From DATHAP01 sp963762865 (lineage in GTDB: Bacteria; Actinomycetota; Actinomycetes; JACCUZ01), in the NCBI GenBank assembly GCA_963762865.1, contig CAVXNC010000018.1, forward strand, positions 62,001-126,000: a DNA stretch of 64,000 nucleotides, written 5' to 3'. Below are positions 16,634-25,720 of this stretch, piece by piece. How positions within the stretch are numbered: position 1 is the first letter of the stretch; each line of letters starts with the position of its first letter. Both the position numbers and the translations under genes were made by a program. The notes beneath the pieces were generated by a model, which ran no database searches, was not told where the DNA came from, and saw only the letters and a program-made list of their open reading frames with translations.

Positions 16634-17055
16634 GCCCCCTATCGACTCGACCCGGGACCACTATTCATCGGCTGGGTACATCTTGGCGGTCTACACGTCA
16701 GGCTCCTGAGCGTCCCGCCCATCGGAGCACGGGTGAACTTGTCATGTCCTGCGGCGTGCGCCCGCCTGGTAGCGACGTCTCGTCACCGACCAACGCGGGT
16801 CGACGTTGGTCGCACCCGCGTTCGCAATGGAAGCAGTACCGGCCGAGCCATCACTCCGGAGTTGGCACTACTCGACAGCTCGAGGTCGGACTGGCCGCCG
16901 GCTCCGTCGACCGGTGAGCGGTGCAACTGGGCGGGAGATGACGGCCGATGCCATCACCCTGTGCCTCGCGATAGGTGGATCAGCGCAGAGAAAAGACCAG
17001 CGGACGGAACGTGTCGCGCCGGACCGGGGAGGACTGTGGCCCATACCTTGCTTGC
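16634..17055. other. Gene-free region with nested inverted repeats
   Basis: No credible gene is seen over these 422 bases; the short open frames lack codon bias and family features. At 16792-16822, AACGCGGGT pairs with ACCCGCGTT across 13 bases, and within it ACCAACG/CGTTGGT form an alternative pairing. The region is less G+C-biased than the genes. The only promoter-like feature recognised is the box before 17056. Confidence 0.6.
17044..17049 (+). promoter_or_regulatory. -10 box (TACCTT) of the TM7S3-like membrane protein gene
   Basis: TACCTT lies six bases before the ATG at 17056, which selects that ATG over upstream in-frame starts. Confidence 0.55.
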
Positions 17056-17694
17056 ATGGCAGACATCCTCCTTGGCCTCCTGGCGATAATCGCCGGCGGC
17101 GCCATGCTCTTCGCGGGCCAGTTCGTGCTCCGGCTCGTGATCCCGATCTGGGGCTTCTTTGCCGGGTTCGCCTTCGGCGCCGGACTCGTCGCCGGCCTCG
17201 CCGACGAGCGGTTCCTCGGGACCGTGCTCGGCTGGGTGTTGGGCCTGGTCTTCGCTGTGGTGTTTGCGGTCCTCGCCTACCTCTACTACTACGTCGCGAT
17301 CATCCTCGCGATGGCGGCGTTCGGCTTCGCGATCGGCTCAGGCCTGGTCGTCGCCCTCGGCGTCGACTGGAACTGGGTGGCCGTGCTGGTGGGCACGGTC
17401 GTCGGCGCCATCCTCGGCCTTTTGTCGATCTTCGTCGACATGCCGGCGATCGTGCTCGTCGTGTTCAGCTCGTTTGCAGGCGCGGTCGGTGTGGTCGGTG
17501 GCCTGATGCTGCTGGTGGGCTCGCTGAACTCCGCCGACTTCACAAGGGGCGACTTCACCGACACCGTCGAGAACGGCTGGGCCTGGTCACTGGTCCTGCT
17601 GGTGCTGGCGATCGTCGGGATCCTCATCCAGGCCCTGCAGAGGGCCGTGCTGCGCCGCACCATCCACGAAACCTGGTACGCCGAGAGCCCCTGA
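17056..17694 (+). CDS. Polytopic membrane protein, TM7S3/TM198 (DUF4203)-like
   Basis: This is a 212-residue protein with about seven hydrophobic segments rich in Gly and Ala, starting MADILLGLLAIIAGGAMLFAG. The pattern of short helices with IPIWGFFAGFAFGAGLVAG, LYYYVAIILAMAAFGFAIGSG and GAILGLLSIFVDMPAIVLVVFSS resembles the TM7S3/TM198-like family. No function is known. It ends with a basic, cytoplasmic-looking tail (RRTIHETWYAESP). It stands alone. Confidence 0.75.
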   Translation: MADILLGLLAIIAGGAMLFAGQFVLRLVIPIWGFFAGFAFGAGLVAGLADERFLGTVLGWVLGLVFAVVFAVLAYLYYYVAIILAMAAFGFAIGSGLVVALGVDWNWVAVLVGTVVGAILGLLSIFVDMPAIVLVVFSSFAGAVGVVGGLMLLVGSLNSADFTRGDFTDTVENGWAWSLVLLVLAIVGILIQALQRAVLRRTIHETWYAESP

Positions 17695-17760
17695 CGCGGA
17701 ACCGATCGCGACGAATACTTCGGCACGGGTGGACGAGGCACGCCGGTGATCACGTAGGGG

Positions 17761-19105
17761 TCATTCGAGCGGGGGGTCGGTGCCTCGGGCGTAGGTCTTG
17801 CCCAGCGGGCTGGTCCAGGCCTTGGTGTGGGTGAGGGGGTCGTAGGTCAGCTTCCAGCGACCGTGGGTCTTGGCGTTGTGATGCTGGCGGCACAGCGGGC
17901 CGAGATTGATCGTGATGGTCTTGCCGTTGGGCAAGCCGTAGCGGATCACGTGGTCGCAGTCGCACTCCTGAGCTCGGCGGTGGCAGCCGGGGAATCCGCA
18001 GGTGCGGTCGCGGGCGGCGAGGAAGGCGAGCATCTTCTCGGACGGCCGGTAGGTGTCGGCGCCGCGGTCGATGACCTGACGGGTGCCGGGGTCGATGGTC
18101 CAGCGAACCCAGTCACGGTCGGCAGCCATCGCGCGCGCCATGGGGCCAGGGACAGACCCGTAGCCAGGGATCACCCCCGGGTTGTTCGCCAGGCCCAAGG
18201 CGGTGGGCAGGTCCACCACGACTGCGGCAACCTGCTTCCCGCCGCACGAGCACTTCGGCAGGTGGCGTCCCGGCTTGCCAACAGCCTCAGGCGTCGCCGG
18301 ATCGGCGAGTGCCCAGGATCGCGTCACGGACGACGTCCACCCGCAGCGCGTCGAGGCCGATCTCGTCGAGACCGGCGGCTGCCCTGACCGCCTTCACCGC
18401 GGTCGCGCGGGCGGTCGCGGCGGACCACATGTCGTGCTCGACATCGGCCGGCACCGGGAACCACCACGACTGCATCGAGTCCGGCTGAGTCAGCCGCTCG
18501 ATCCGCCGCTCGCCCTGTGCCTTCTCGGCGCGCGCCGCGGCGACCGCCGGGTCGACCCGCACCACGGCGTCAGCGACCGCCCGGCGCGTCTCGGCCGCGG
18601 TCTGCTGCGGCATCCGGTCCAGCACCCGGGCCTCCACCGCCCGCGCCACCCCGTCAGGAAGACCGGCCACCCCGTCGGCGACATTGGCCGCCTGCCGCCA
18701 GCCGATCTCACCGGAGCAGAGCTTCCGCAAGGTCCCGGGCAGCCGGTCGCGCAGCTCGACCGCGATCCGGGTCCGCTCGTCGGCGGTCACCGGCGCCAGC
18801 CGCAGTGCCGCTGCGACCTCGTGCCGGGCGTCCTCCGGGGCCAACCCCAGGTCTGTCGTGGCATCCACGACCGCGGCCAGCGCGAGCTGCTTGCAACCGG
18901 CGACCATCGCCTCCAGCCGCTCCCAGACCCGCAGCAGGTCGACGCGGGCGTCCCCGTCCAGCCCTGCAGCGTCGTACGGAAGGCGGGTGGTCACCGCCTC
19001 CGCCAGCTGCACCGCACCGACCAGCGACACCTCACCCTCCAGGGCCCGCTCCAGCAGCGCCGGGCCGAACCCGAACTCCACCGCCTCGACGGCCGTCGCT
19101 GTCAT
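17761..19105 (-). pseudogene. DUF222-HNH endonuclease family protein (13E12-like), frameshifted
   Basis: The ATG at 19105 starts a DUF222 domain (EGEVSLVGAVQLAEAV...CKQLALAAVVDATTDLG, RLAPVTADERTRIAVEL). The HNH part continues in the next frame from about 18312 (CGFPGCHRRAQECDCDHVIRYGLPNG, LCRQHHNAKTHGRW). Removing one base from the run at 18312-18314 rejoins them as ...RDAILALADPATPEAVGKPG... and yields about 447 residues. The family is multicopy in actinobacteria and its role is unsettled. A TACGTT box lies six bases before the start. The HNH residues are intact, so the break is recent or a sequencing error. Confidence 0.85.
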
Positions 19106-19111
19106 GCCTCG

Positions 19112-19117
19112 AACGTA
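19112..19117 (-). promoter_or_regulatory. -10 box (TACGTT) of the first DUF222-HNH gene
   Basis: TACGTT on the minus strand lies six bases before the ATG at 19105. Confidence 0.5.
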
Positions 19118-19171
19118 GAGAGGGGGTTGGACAAAACCCCCTTGAGCCTCAGGCCGAGACCGCGCCCGACC

Positions 19172-19889
19172 TCAAGGCCGGACGCCGACCTCCTCGAGGC
19201 GGGTGAGCATCTCGGCCGGGTCGGCGTAGACGCGGTAGGCGCCGGCGCGTTCGAGCTCCTCGCGGCCGTAGCCACCGGAGAGCAGGCCGATGCCGAGGGC
19301 GCCGGCGCGCTGGGCGGCGAGCAGGTCCCACACACTGTCGCCGACCACGAAGGAGTTGCCCGGAGCGACGCCGAGCAGCTTGGCGGCGGCGAGGAACAGG
19401 TGCGGGTCCGGCTTGGCCCGCTCCACCAGGTCGCGGGTGACGACCGGCACGTCGGCAGGCAGGCCGAACATCTCGATCGCGGTGGCAGCCGTCCGGCGCG
19501 CGCCGCTGGTCGCGATCGCGAAGGGCACGCCTCGGTCGTGCAGGTGGTGCAGCAGCTCGCGGGCGCCGGGCAGCGGGCACGACCGAGTCCGCGCGGGCCA
19601 GGTAGGCGCGGGCGTGCCCGTCCTTGAGGCGCTGCAGGGCATCGGCGTCCAGCGGTACGCCCGTCTCGCGCTGCAGCGCGTCGAGGAAGAGCCCGCCGCT
19701 CATGCCGATGCGCCGGTGGATGCGCCACACCGACAGGGGGATCCCCAGCTCGGCCAACGCCTCCTGCCACGCCGTCACGTGCTGGTAGACCGAGTCGACC
19801 AGCGTGCCGTCCAGGTCGAAGAGCAGCGCCGGCTGCGGCACCTCCAGATCATCGAGGGCCCCTGGGCCGCTCCCGTCAGCCACCGTCAT
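19172..19889 (-). pseudogene. HAD-family phosphatase, frameshifted
   Basis: From the ATG at 19889, which has a GAGGAGG Shine-Dalgarno sequence, the frame encodes LLFDLDGTLVDS (motif I, nucleophile and acid Asp) and a helical cap. It then leaves frame near 19577. The other frame continues with GARELLHHLHDRGVPFAIATSG (motif II), ERAKPDPHLF (motif III Lys) and VVGDSVWDLLAAQRAGA (motif IV). Deleting one G from the run at 19575-19577 restores a ~238-residue protein with all four HAD motifs, of the phosphoglycolate phosphatase/beta-phosphoglucomutase-like group. It lies directly after proC on the same strand. Confidence 0.85.
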
Positions 19890-19899
19890 CGCCGCCTCC

Positions 19900-20706
19900 T
19901 CAGCCACCGGCCGCGAGCTCGCGGCCGCGGTCGCGGGCCGCCTCGAGCGCGGCGAGCATCGCGGCCCGCACGCCGTGGTTCTCCATCTCGCGGATCGCGT
20001 TGATCGTCGTTCCCGCGGGCGACGTCACCTGCTCGCGCAGCGTCGACGGCCGCTCCCCCGAGTCGCGCAGCATGACCGCCGAGCCGATCGCGGTCTGCAC
20101 GATCAGGTCGTGCGCCACCTGCCGGGGCAGGCCGAGCAGGATCCCGGCGTCGGTCATCGCCTCGACCAGGTAGAAGAAGTACGCCGGACCGGAGCCCGAG
20201 AGGGCAGTCACCGCGTCCTGCTGCGACTCGGGGACCCGGATGGTCCGGCCGACGGGGGCGAAGATGGACTCGGTGCGTGCGAGGTGCGCCTCCTGCGCGT
20301 GGCTCCCGGCCGAGATGGCACTCATCGCCTCGTCGACGAGCACCGGGGTGTTGGACATGACGCGCACGACCGGTGTGCCGTCGGCGAGCCGCTCCTCGAT
20401 GAACGCCGTGGTCGTGCCGGCTGCTGCCGTGACGACCAGCCGGTCGGCAGGGACGTGCGGACCGAGCTCGTCGAGAAGGGCTCCCATGTCCTGCGGCTTC
20501 ACGGTCAGGATCAGCGTCTCGGCCCAGCGCGCGGCCTCCGCGTTGCCGAGCACCTCGACGGCGTACCGCTCGCGCAGGCTCGCGGCCCGCTCCTCGCGGC
20601 GCGCGGTGACGACGACGTCGGCGGGGGCCGTCCCGCTGCGCAACATCCCCGACAGCAGCGCCTCGCCCATCTTGCCGGTGCCGAGCACCGCGACCCGCTG
20701 CGCCAT
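19900..20706 (-). CDS. proC: Pyrroline-5-carboxylate reductase
   Basis: This 268-residue protein begins with the Rossmann motif VAVLGTGKMGEALLSGML. It contains ILTVKPQDM, VVRVMSNTPVLVDEAMSAIS, ALSGSGPAYFFYLVEAMTDAGILLGLPR and the signature SPAGTTINAIREMENHGVRAAMLAALEAA, all diagnostic of ProC. It reduces pyrroline-5-carboxylate to proline with NAD(P)H in the cytoplasm. It lies seven bases downstream of proline dehydrogenase, which runs the opposite half-reaction, and upstream of the HAD gene, so the three are probably one transcript. Confidence 0.95.
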   Translation of the reverse strand: MAQRVAVLGTGKMGEALLSGMLRSGTAPADVVVTARREERAASLRERYAVEVLGNAEAARWAETLILTVKPQDMGALLDELGPHVPADRLVVTAAAGTTTAFIEERLADGTPVVRVMSNTPVLVDEAMSAISAGSHAQEAHLARTESIFAPVGRTIRVPESQQDAVTALSGSGPAYFFYLVEAMTDAGILLGLPRQVAHDLIVQTAIGSAVMLRDSGERPSTLREQVTSPAGTTINAIREMENHGVRAAMLAALEAARDRGRELAAGG

Positions 20707-20713
20707 GTCGGAC

Positions 20714-21643
20714 CTACCCCTTGGTGGCGACGGCTCTGAGGAAGAAGGACAGGTTGGCCGGCTTCTCGGCCATCCGGCGCACGAGGTAGCCGTACCACTC
20801 GTCGCCGTAGGGGACGTAGACGCGCATCCTCTGCCCCTGGCGCGCCAGGCGCTCCTGCTCGTGCGGCCGGATGCCGAAGAGCATCTGGAACTCGAAGCTG
20901 TCCTTCGCGCGACCGGTGCGCCGAGCGAGCTCCTCGGTGATGGCCACGAGCCGCGGGTCGTGCGTGGCGACCATCGGGTAGCCAGGACCCTCCATCAGCA
21001 CGCGCAGTGCGCGGACGTAGGCGCGGTCGACGTCCGACCGGCCCTGGAACGCGACCGACTCTGGCTCCCTGTAGGCGCCCTTGCACAGCCGGACCCGCGA
21101 GCCCTCGTAAGCCAGGTCGCGGCAGTCGGCCTCGGTCCGTCGCAGGTAGGCCTGCAGGACAGCGCCGGTCTCCGGGAAGTCGACGCGCAGGTCGCGCAGG
21201 ATGCCCAGCGTCGAGTCGGTGGTGGTGTGGTCCTCCATGTCCAGCGTCACCGTGGTGCCGGCGGCGCGGGCGGCCTCGCAGATCGCGAAGGCGTTGTCGA
21301 GCGCGACCTTCTCGCCGTCACCCGGTAGGGCCTGGCCGACAGCCGACAGCTTGACCGACACCTCGGACGAGCCGGTGAGCCCGCCGTCGGCGAGCAGCTT
21401 GAGCAGCCGGAGGTAGGCCTCGCGGGTCGCGTCGGCCTGCTCGCGGAGCAGCGTGTCCTCGCCGAGGTGGTCGAGCGAGGCCAGCAGGTTGCGACCGGCC
21501 AGTGCCCGGACCGCGGTGACCGCCTCCTCGGCAGAGGTGCCCGCCACGAACCGGGCGACGACCGAACGGGACACGGGGGCGGTCTCCACCAGGTGGCGGA
21601 TCCGGCCGCTCCGCGACATCGACAGCAGGACTCGCCGCAGCAA
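20714..21643 (-). CDS. Proline dehydrogenase
   Basis: This 309-residue monofunctional proline dehydrogenase has a (beta/alpha)8 barrel with FAD. Family motifs are SVKLSAVGQAL, TLDMEDHTTTDSTL, VLQAYLRRTEADC, RLCKGAYREPESVAFQ, ATHDPRL and FEFQMLFGIRPHEQERLARQGQRMRVYVPYG. It oxidises proline to pyrroline-5-carboxylate, passing electrons to the respiratory chain. The start is a TTG at 21643, preferred because AGGAGG lies seven bases upstream; an in-frame ATG at 21619 is the alternative. No P5C dehydrogenase gene is present in the window. Confidence 0.93.
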   Translation of the reverse strand: MLRRVLLSMSRSGRIRHLVETAPVSRSVVARFVAGTSAEEAVTAVRALAGRNLLASLDHLGEDTLLREQADATREAYLRLLKLLADGGLTGSSEVSVKLSAVGQALPGDGEKVALDNAFAICEAARAAGTTVTLDMEDHTTTDSTLGILRDLRVDFPETGAVLQAYLRRTEADCRDLAYEGSRVRLCKGAYREPESVAFQGRSDVDRAYVRALRVLMEGPGYPMVATHDPRLVAITEELARRTGRAKDSFEFQMLFGIRPHEQERLARQGQRMRVYVPYGDEWYGYLVRRMAEKPANLSFFLRAVATKG

Positions 21644-21830
21644 CTCAAGACCTCCTCAGGCGGCGGGCGACCTCGTCGTCGCACGCCGGGTCAGGCTAAC
21701 GCCAGGGCGTGGGCCGCCCGTCACGGCCGTGTCACCTGCAGGTTTCGTGCCAGCCGCGGCGGGCAATTCCCCCTCCGGTTCGTCCACCGGCCGCCCCGAC
21801 CGGTGCGCATCGACGTAGCGGGAGGCCGCC

Positions 21831-23408
21831 GTGAGCGGAGTTGAGACCGGCACCATCAAGACCAACATCCCGGCCCGGTTGGACCGGTTGCCCTGGGCGA
21901 GGTGGCACTGGCTCGTCGTCATCGGACTCGGCACGGTCTGGATCCTCGACGGCCTCGAGGTCACCATCGTCGGCTCCATCGCCGGCCGGCTGACCGAGAA
22001 GGGCAGCGGCCTGGAGCTCACGGAGAGCCAGATCGGCATCGCGGCCGGCGTCTACGTGGCCGGTGCCTGCCTGGGCGCGCTGTTCTTCGGCTACCTGACC
22101 GACCGGCTCGGCCGCAAGAAGCTCTTCATGGTCACCCTGGCCGTCTACCTGGCCGCCACGGTGCTCACCGCCTTCTCGATGAACCCGATGTGGTTCTTCG
22201 TGTGCCGCTTCTTCACCGGCGCCGGTATCGGCGGTGAGTACGCCGCCATCAACTCGGCCATCGACGAGCTCATCCCCGCGCGGGTCCGGGGCCGCGTCGA
22301 CCTCATCATCAACGGCTCCTTCTGGCTGGGCACTGCCCTCGGTGCCGCCCTTTCTGTGTTCCTGCTCAACGAGGACTACTTCGCCAAGGACCTCGGCTGG
22401 CGCATCGCGTTCGGGCTCGGCGCCGTCCTCGGGATCGGCATCCTCTTCGTCCGCAAGTTCGTCCCGGAGAGCCCGCGCTGGCTGTTCATCCACGGCAAGG
22501 AGAAGGGCGCCGAGCGCATCGTCCGCGACATCGAGAGCCAGGTCGAGGACTCCACCGACGAGCGGCTGCCCAGGGCCGAGGACAGCGACGACTACCTCAC
22601 CGTGCGGCAGCGCAAGACGATCGGCTTCGGCGAGATCGCCAAGACGGCCTGGAAGCTCTACCCGAAGCGCTTCGTGCTGGGGCTCTCGCTCTTCATCGGC
22701 CAGGCGTTCCTCTACAACGCGGTGTTCTTCACCTTCGCGCTCGTGCTCACCGACATCGTGAAGGTCGACACCGCGAAGGCACCGTGGTACCTCATCCCGC
22801 TCGCCATCGGGAACTTCGCCGGCCCGCTGCTGCTGGGCCACCTGTTCGACACCGTCGGGCGGCGCATCATGATCTCCTCGACGTACATCCTGTCTGGCCT
22901 GGTCCTGATCCTGACCGGGGTCCTCTTCCACAACGGCTCGCTGTCGGCGAACACTCTCACCCTCATGTGGTGCATCGTCTTCTTCTTCGCCTCGGCCGGC
23001 GCCAGTGCTGCCTACCTCACCGTCTCGGAGATCTTCCCGATGGAGACCCGGGCCATGGCGATCGCGTTCTTCTACGCGGTCGGCACCGGCCTGGGAGGCA
23101 TCATCGGCCCGATCCTGTTCGGCAAGTTCATCGAGCAGGGCAAGGACCAGGTGATCAACGGCTACTACATCGGCGCCGGCCTCATGATCGCCGCCGGGTT
23201 GGTGGCTGTGTTCCTCGCCGTCAACGCCGAGAAGCAGCCGCTGGAGGACATCGCCGAGCCGCTCACCGCCCAGGACGCCGAGCAGGGCGACGCGGGGCAC
23301 CCGGACGGGGACCGGCAGATCGACCTGCGCGGCCGCGACCGGGACCGCTCCGACGAGGAGTACGCCGGCTCGTCACCCGTGGGCAGCTCGCTGCGGCGCT
23401 ACCACTGA
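21831..23408 (+). CDS. MFS transporter (sugar/metabolite porter family)
   Basis: This 525-residue, 12-helix MFS protein carries the porter motif GYLTDRLGRKKLF between helices 2 and 3. R-x-G-x-G-G-E appears in RFFTGAGIGGEYAAINSAIDELIPARVRGR, PESPRWL follows helix 6, and the repeat motif FDTVGRR lies in the second half. These fit the metabolite:H+ symporter/sugar porter branch; the substrate is unknown. The C-terminal ~60 residues are acidic, hydrophilic and repetitive (RQIDLRGRDRDRSDEE). The GTG start is preceded by GGGAGG. It is divergent from the proline dehydrogenase operon by 187 bp, so a role in proline or solute uptake is possible but unsupported. Confidence 0.85.
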   Translation: MSGVETGTIKTNIPARLDRLPWARWHWLVVIGLGTVWILDGLEVTIVGSIAGRLTEKGSGLELTESQIGIAAGVYVAGACLGALFFGYLTDRLGRKKLFMVTLAVYLAATVLTAFSMNPMWFFVCRFFTGAGIGGEYAAINSAIDELIPARVRGRVDLIINGSFWLGTALGAALSVFLLNEDYFAKDLGWRIAFGLGAVLGIGILFVRKFVPESPRWLFIHGKEKGAERIVRDIESQVEDSTDERLPRAEDSDDYLTVRQRKTIGFGEIAKTAWKLYPKRFVLGLSLFIGQAFLYNAVFFTFALVLTDIVKVDTAKAPWYLIPLAIGNFAGPLLLGHLFDTVGRRIMISSTYILSGLVLILTGVLFHNGSLSANTLTLMWCIVFFFASAGASAAYLTVSEIFPMETRAMAIAFFYAVGTGLGGIIGPILFGKFIEQGKDQVINGYYIGAGLMIAAGLVAVFLAVNAEKQPLEDIAEPLTAQDAEQGDAGHPDGDRQIDLRGRDRDRSDEEYAGSSPVGSSLRRYH

Positions 23409-23421
23409 CCGGCGGGCGCAG

Positions 23422-24156
23422 CTAGGGCGTCCGACGGCGCAGGGTCGCAGCACCGAGACCCAGCGCCAGCAGGATCGCCAGCACGACGACGGAGAGGTCG
23501 GCCCAGGCACCCGGGTCGACCTCTTCGCTCGTCGTGAGGGAGCGCATGGCGTCGACCGCGTAGGACAGCGGCAGCACGTTGGAGACCCACCGGAGCGCGG
23601 TGTCCATCGTGTCGCGCTGCACCAGCAGCCCGCACAGGAGGAACTGCGGCAGGACGAATGCGGGCATGAACTGCACGGCCTGGAACTCGGTGGACGCGAA
23701 GGCGCTGACGAAGAGGCCGAGTGCCATGCCGAGGACAGCGACGAGCACCGCGACGACCAGCAGGAACCACACGGGTCCCTCGATGTCCAGGTCGAGGGCG
23801 TACACCGAGAGCGCCGTCGCCACGCTGGCCTGCACGATGGCGACGAGACCGAAGGCCAGCCCGTAGCCGAGCAGCAGGTCGAGCTTGCCGATCGGCATCG
23901 TGAGCAGCCGTTCGAGGGTCCCCGACGTGCGCTCCCGCAAGGTGGCGACCGACGTGACGAGGAACATCACGACGAAGGGAAAGACACCGAGCAGGGGGGC
24001 ACCGATCGAGTCGAAGGTGCTCGTCCCGTTGAAGACCCAGGCGAGCAGCCCGACGAGCACGCTGGGCACCACGACCAGCATCGCGAGGGTGCGGTGGTCG
24101 TGGCGCAGCTGCGCCAGGACCCGGCCGGTGGTGGCCAGTGTGATGCGGGCGTTCAT
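23422..24156 (-). CDS. ABC-2 type transporter permease
   Basis: This 244-residue protein has six hydrophobic segments in the ABC-2 pattern. It includes SVATLRERTSGTLERLLTMPIGKLDLLLGYGLAFG, the conserved loop of drug and antigen exporters, and VLPQFLLCGLL..LPLSYAVDAMR before the last helix. It forms the membrane part of an exporter with the ATPase encoded just upstream. The ATG at 24156 overlaps the ATPase stop (ATGA). The substrate is not predictable; TetR control suggests a drug-like efflux system. Confidence 0.9.
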   Translation of the reverse strand: MNARITLATTGRVLAQLRHDHRTLAMLVVVPSVLVGLLAWVFNGTSTFDSIGAPLLGVFPFVVMFLVTSVATLRERTSGTLERLLTMPIGKLDLLLGYGLAFGLVAIVQASVATALSVYALDLDIEGPVWFLLVVAVLVAVLGMALGLFVSAFASTEFQAVQFMPAFVLPQFLLCGLLVQRDTMDTALRWVSNVLPLSYAVDAMRSLTTSEEVDPGAWADLSVVVLAILLALGLGAATLRRRTP

Positions 24157-24947
24157 GCCGGGCTCCTCTCGGACGGGCGCTCCGCCGACTGTCCGGCAGC
24201 CCGGTCCGCGGCGGCCCGGACCAGGTCGAGGAACGCCGCCTCCATGTCGGCCGCGCCGGTCCTGTCGAGCAGCGCCTGCGGGGTGTCGTCGGCGAGCAGT
24301 CCGCCCTCGCGCATCAGCAGCAGCCGCTCGCACCGGGTCGCCTCGTCCATGACGTGGCTGCTGACCAGCAAGGTGCGGCCGGCTGCGGCGAGGGAGGTGA
24401 AGAGGCCCCACAGGTCCTCGCGCAGCACGGGGTCGAGCCCGACGGTGGGCTCGTCGAGCACCAGCAGCTCGGGCGTGCCCAGCAGCGCGGCGGCGAGCGA
24501 GACCCTGGCCTCCTGTCCGCCGGACAGCCGGCCGGTGACGGCATCAGCGTGGGTGCCGAGCCCGACCTCGTCGACGACGCGGTCGACGTCCGTCGACGGC
24601 GCGCCGAGGACAGCGGCGAAGTAGCGCAGGTTCTCGCGCACCGTGAGGTCTGCGTAGACGGACGGCGCCTGGGTGACGTAGCCGACCGAGCGGCGCAGCT
24701 CCTTCGACCCTGCCGGCCGGCCGAGCACCTCGACCGTGCCGCTCTCGATCACCTGCACGCCGACGACCGAGCGCATCACGGTGCTCTTGCCGCAGCCGCT
24801 GGGGCCCAGCAGGCCGGTCACGCTGCCCACCGGCACCTCGAAGGACAGCCCGTCGAGCACCGTGCGCCCGCCGCGCACCACGCGCAGGTCACGGACGGAG
24901 ACAGCCGACACAGCCGGCGCCGGCAGGTCGTCCGACAGGTTATTCAT
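24153..24947 (-). CDS. ABC transporter ATP-binding protein
   Basis: This 264-residue ATPase has Walker A GPSGCGKST, the Q-loop region VGYVTQAPSVYADLTV, signature LSGGQ, Walker B LLVLDEPTVGLD and switch His in LLVSSHVMDEATRCER. It has the DrrA/NatA-like length and pairs with the ABC-2 permease. The ATG at 24947 overlaps the tetR stop by eight bases and lies inside a perfect 20-bp inverted repeat (24941-24960). The order tetR-ATPase-permease is therefore a tightly packed operon. Confidence 0.92.
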   Translation of the reverse strand: MNNLSDDLPAPAVSAVSVRDLRVVRGGRTVLDGLSFEVPVGSVTGLLGPSGCGKSTVMRSVVGVQVIESGTVEVLGRPAGSKELRRSVGYVTQAPSVYADLTVRENLRYFAAVLGAPSTDVDRVVDEVGLGTHADAVTGRLSGGQEARVSLAAALLGTPELLVLDEPTVGLDPVLREDLWGLFTSLAAAGRTLLVSSHVMDEATRCERLLLMREGGLLADDTPQALLDRTGAADMEAAFLDLVRAAADRAAGQSAERPSERSPA

Positions 24948-25584
24948 CACCCAATGAATATGCACCGGCGTCCCGGCCGCCGTCAACCCTGACGTCGGGC
25001 GTGAGGTAGCGCTGCAGGGTCGGGGCCACCAGGGCGACCACGTCGTCCTCGGGGGCCGAGGCGAGCGGCTCGATCAGCACCACGTGACGGAGAATCACGA
25101 CGCCGACCATCTGGGCGGCCGCCACCTGGACCCGCAGCGGGTCGATGGGGCCGATGGCCGCCGCGAGCCGGCCGAGCAGGGCGCTGCCGACGAACTCACG
25201 CATCATCGCCGCCCCCTGCTCACCCGTCATCGCGGACCGCAGCATGCCGAGCATCGGGGCCCGGAAGTCCGGATGAGACCAGACGCCGAGGAAGGTCCGG
25301 ACCAGCCGCTCGCCCAGCTCGTCCCTCGGCCCGTCGAGGATCTGCGGCACGAGCTCGGCCGGCGTGAAGGGCAGCTCCATCGCGGCGACGAAGACCTGCT
25401 CCTTGGTGCCGAAGTAGTGGTGGACGAGGGCCGGGTCGACCTCGGCGGACCGGGCTATCCCTCGCACACTGGCCGCGGCGTACCCCTTGCCGGCGAACTC
25501 CTCCCTCGCGGCCGCGAGGATCAGCGCCCGCCGGTCGCCGCCGTCGGCCGGTCGCCCCGGACCGCGTCGCGCCGTGTCCGCCAT
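24940..25584 (-). CDS. TetR family transcriptional regulator
   Basis: The protein has 214 residues. The N-terminal HTH reads RRALILAAAREEFAGKGYAAASVRGIARSAEVDPALVHHYFGTKEQVFVAAMELP, the canonical TetR DNA-binding domain. The C-terminal ligand/dimer domain resembles the TetR_C_17-like group (GVWSHPDFRAPMLGMLRSAMTGEQGAAMMREFV). It is the first gene of the ABC-2 exporter operon and probably represses it. The last codons run through an AT-rich palindrome that also contains the start of the ATPase gene. Confidence 0.92.
   Translation of the reverse strand: MADTARRGPGRPADGGDRRALILAAAREEFAGKGYAAASVRGIARSAEVDPALVHHYFGTKEQVFVAAMELPFTPAELVPQILDGPRDELGERLVRTFLGVWSHPDFRAPMLGMLRSAMTGEQGAAMMREFVGSALLGRLAAAIGPIDPLRVQVAAAQMVGVVILRHVVLIEPLASAPEDDVVALVAPTLQRYLTPDVRVDGGRDAGAYSLGDE
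24941..24960. promoter_or_regulatory. Perfect 20-bp inverted repeat at tetR/ATPase junction, candidate TetR operator
   Basis: TATTCAT-CACCCA-ATGAATA has 7-bp arms and stands out as an AT-rich island in G+C-rich sequence. It overlaps the tetR stop and the ATPase start. TetR proteins bind such palindromes, but the position inside the operon is unusual and binding is only inferred. Confidence 0.45.
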
Positions 25585-25720
25585 TACTCGCTCACCACGT
25601 CGCCATGATGCCTGCCGGTGTCCCTCGGTGCGTCCGTTACGGATCCGTCGCCGACCGGTCCGGGTCGCAACCGGTTGCAGCGGCCTTGTTCCGGAAGGGA
25701 CCCACCACGACGCCGCGAGG

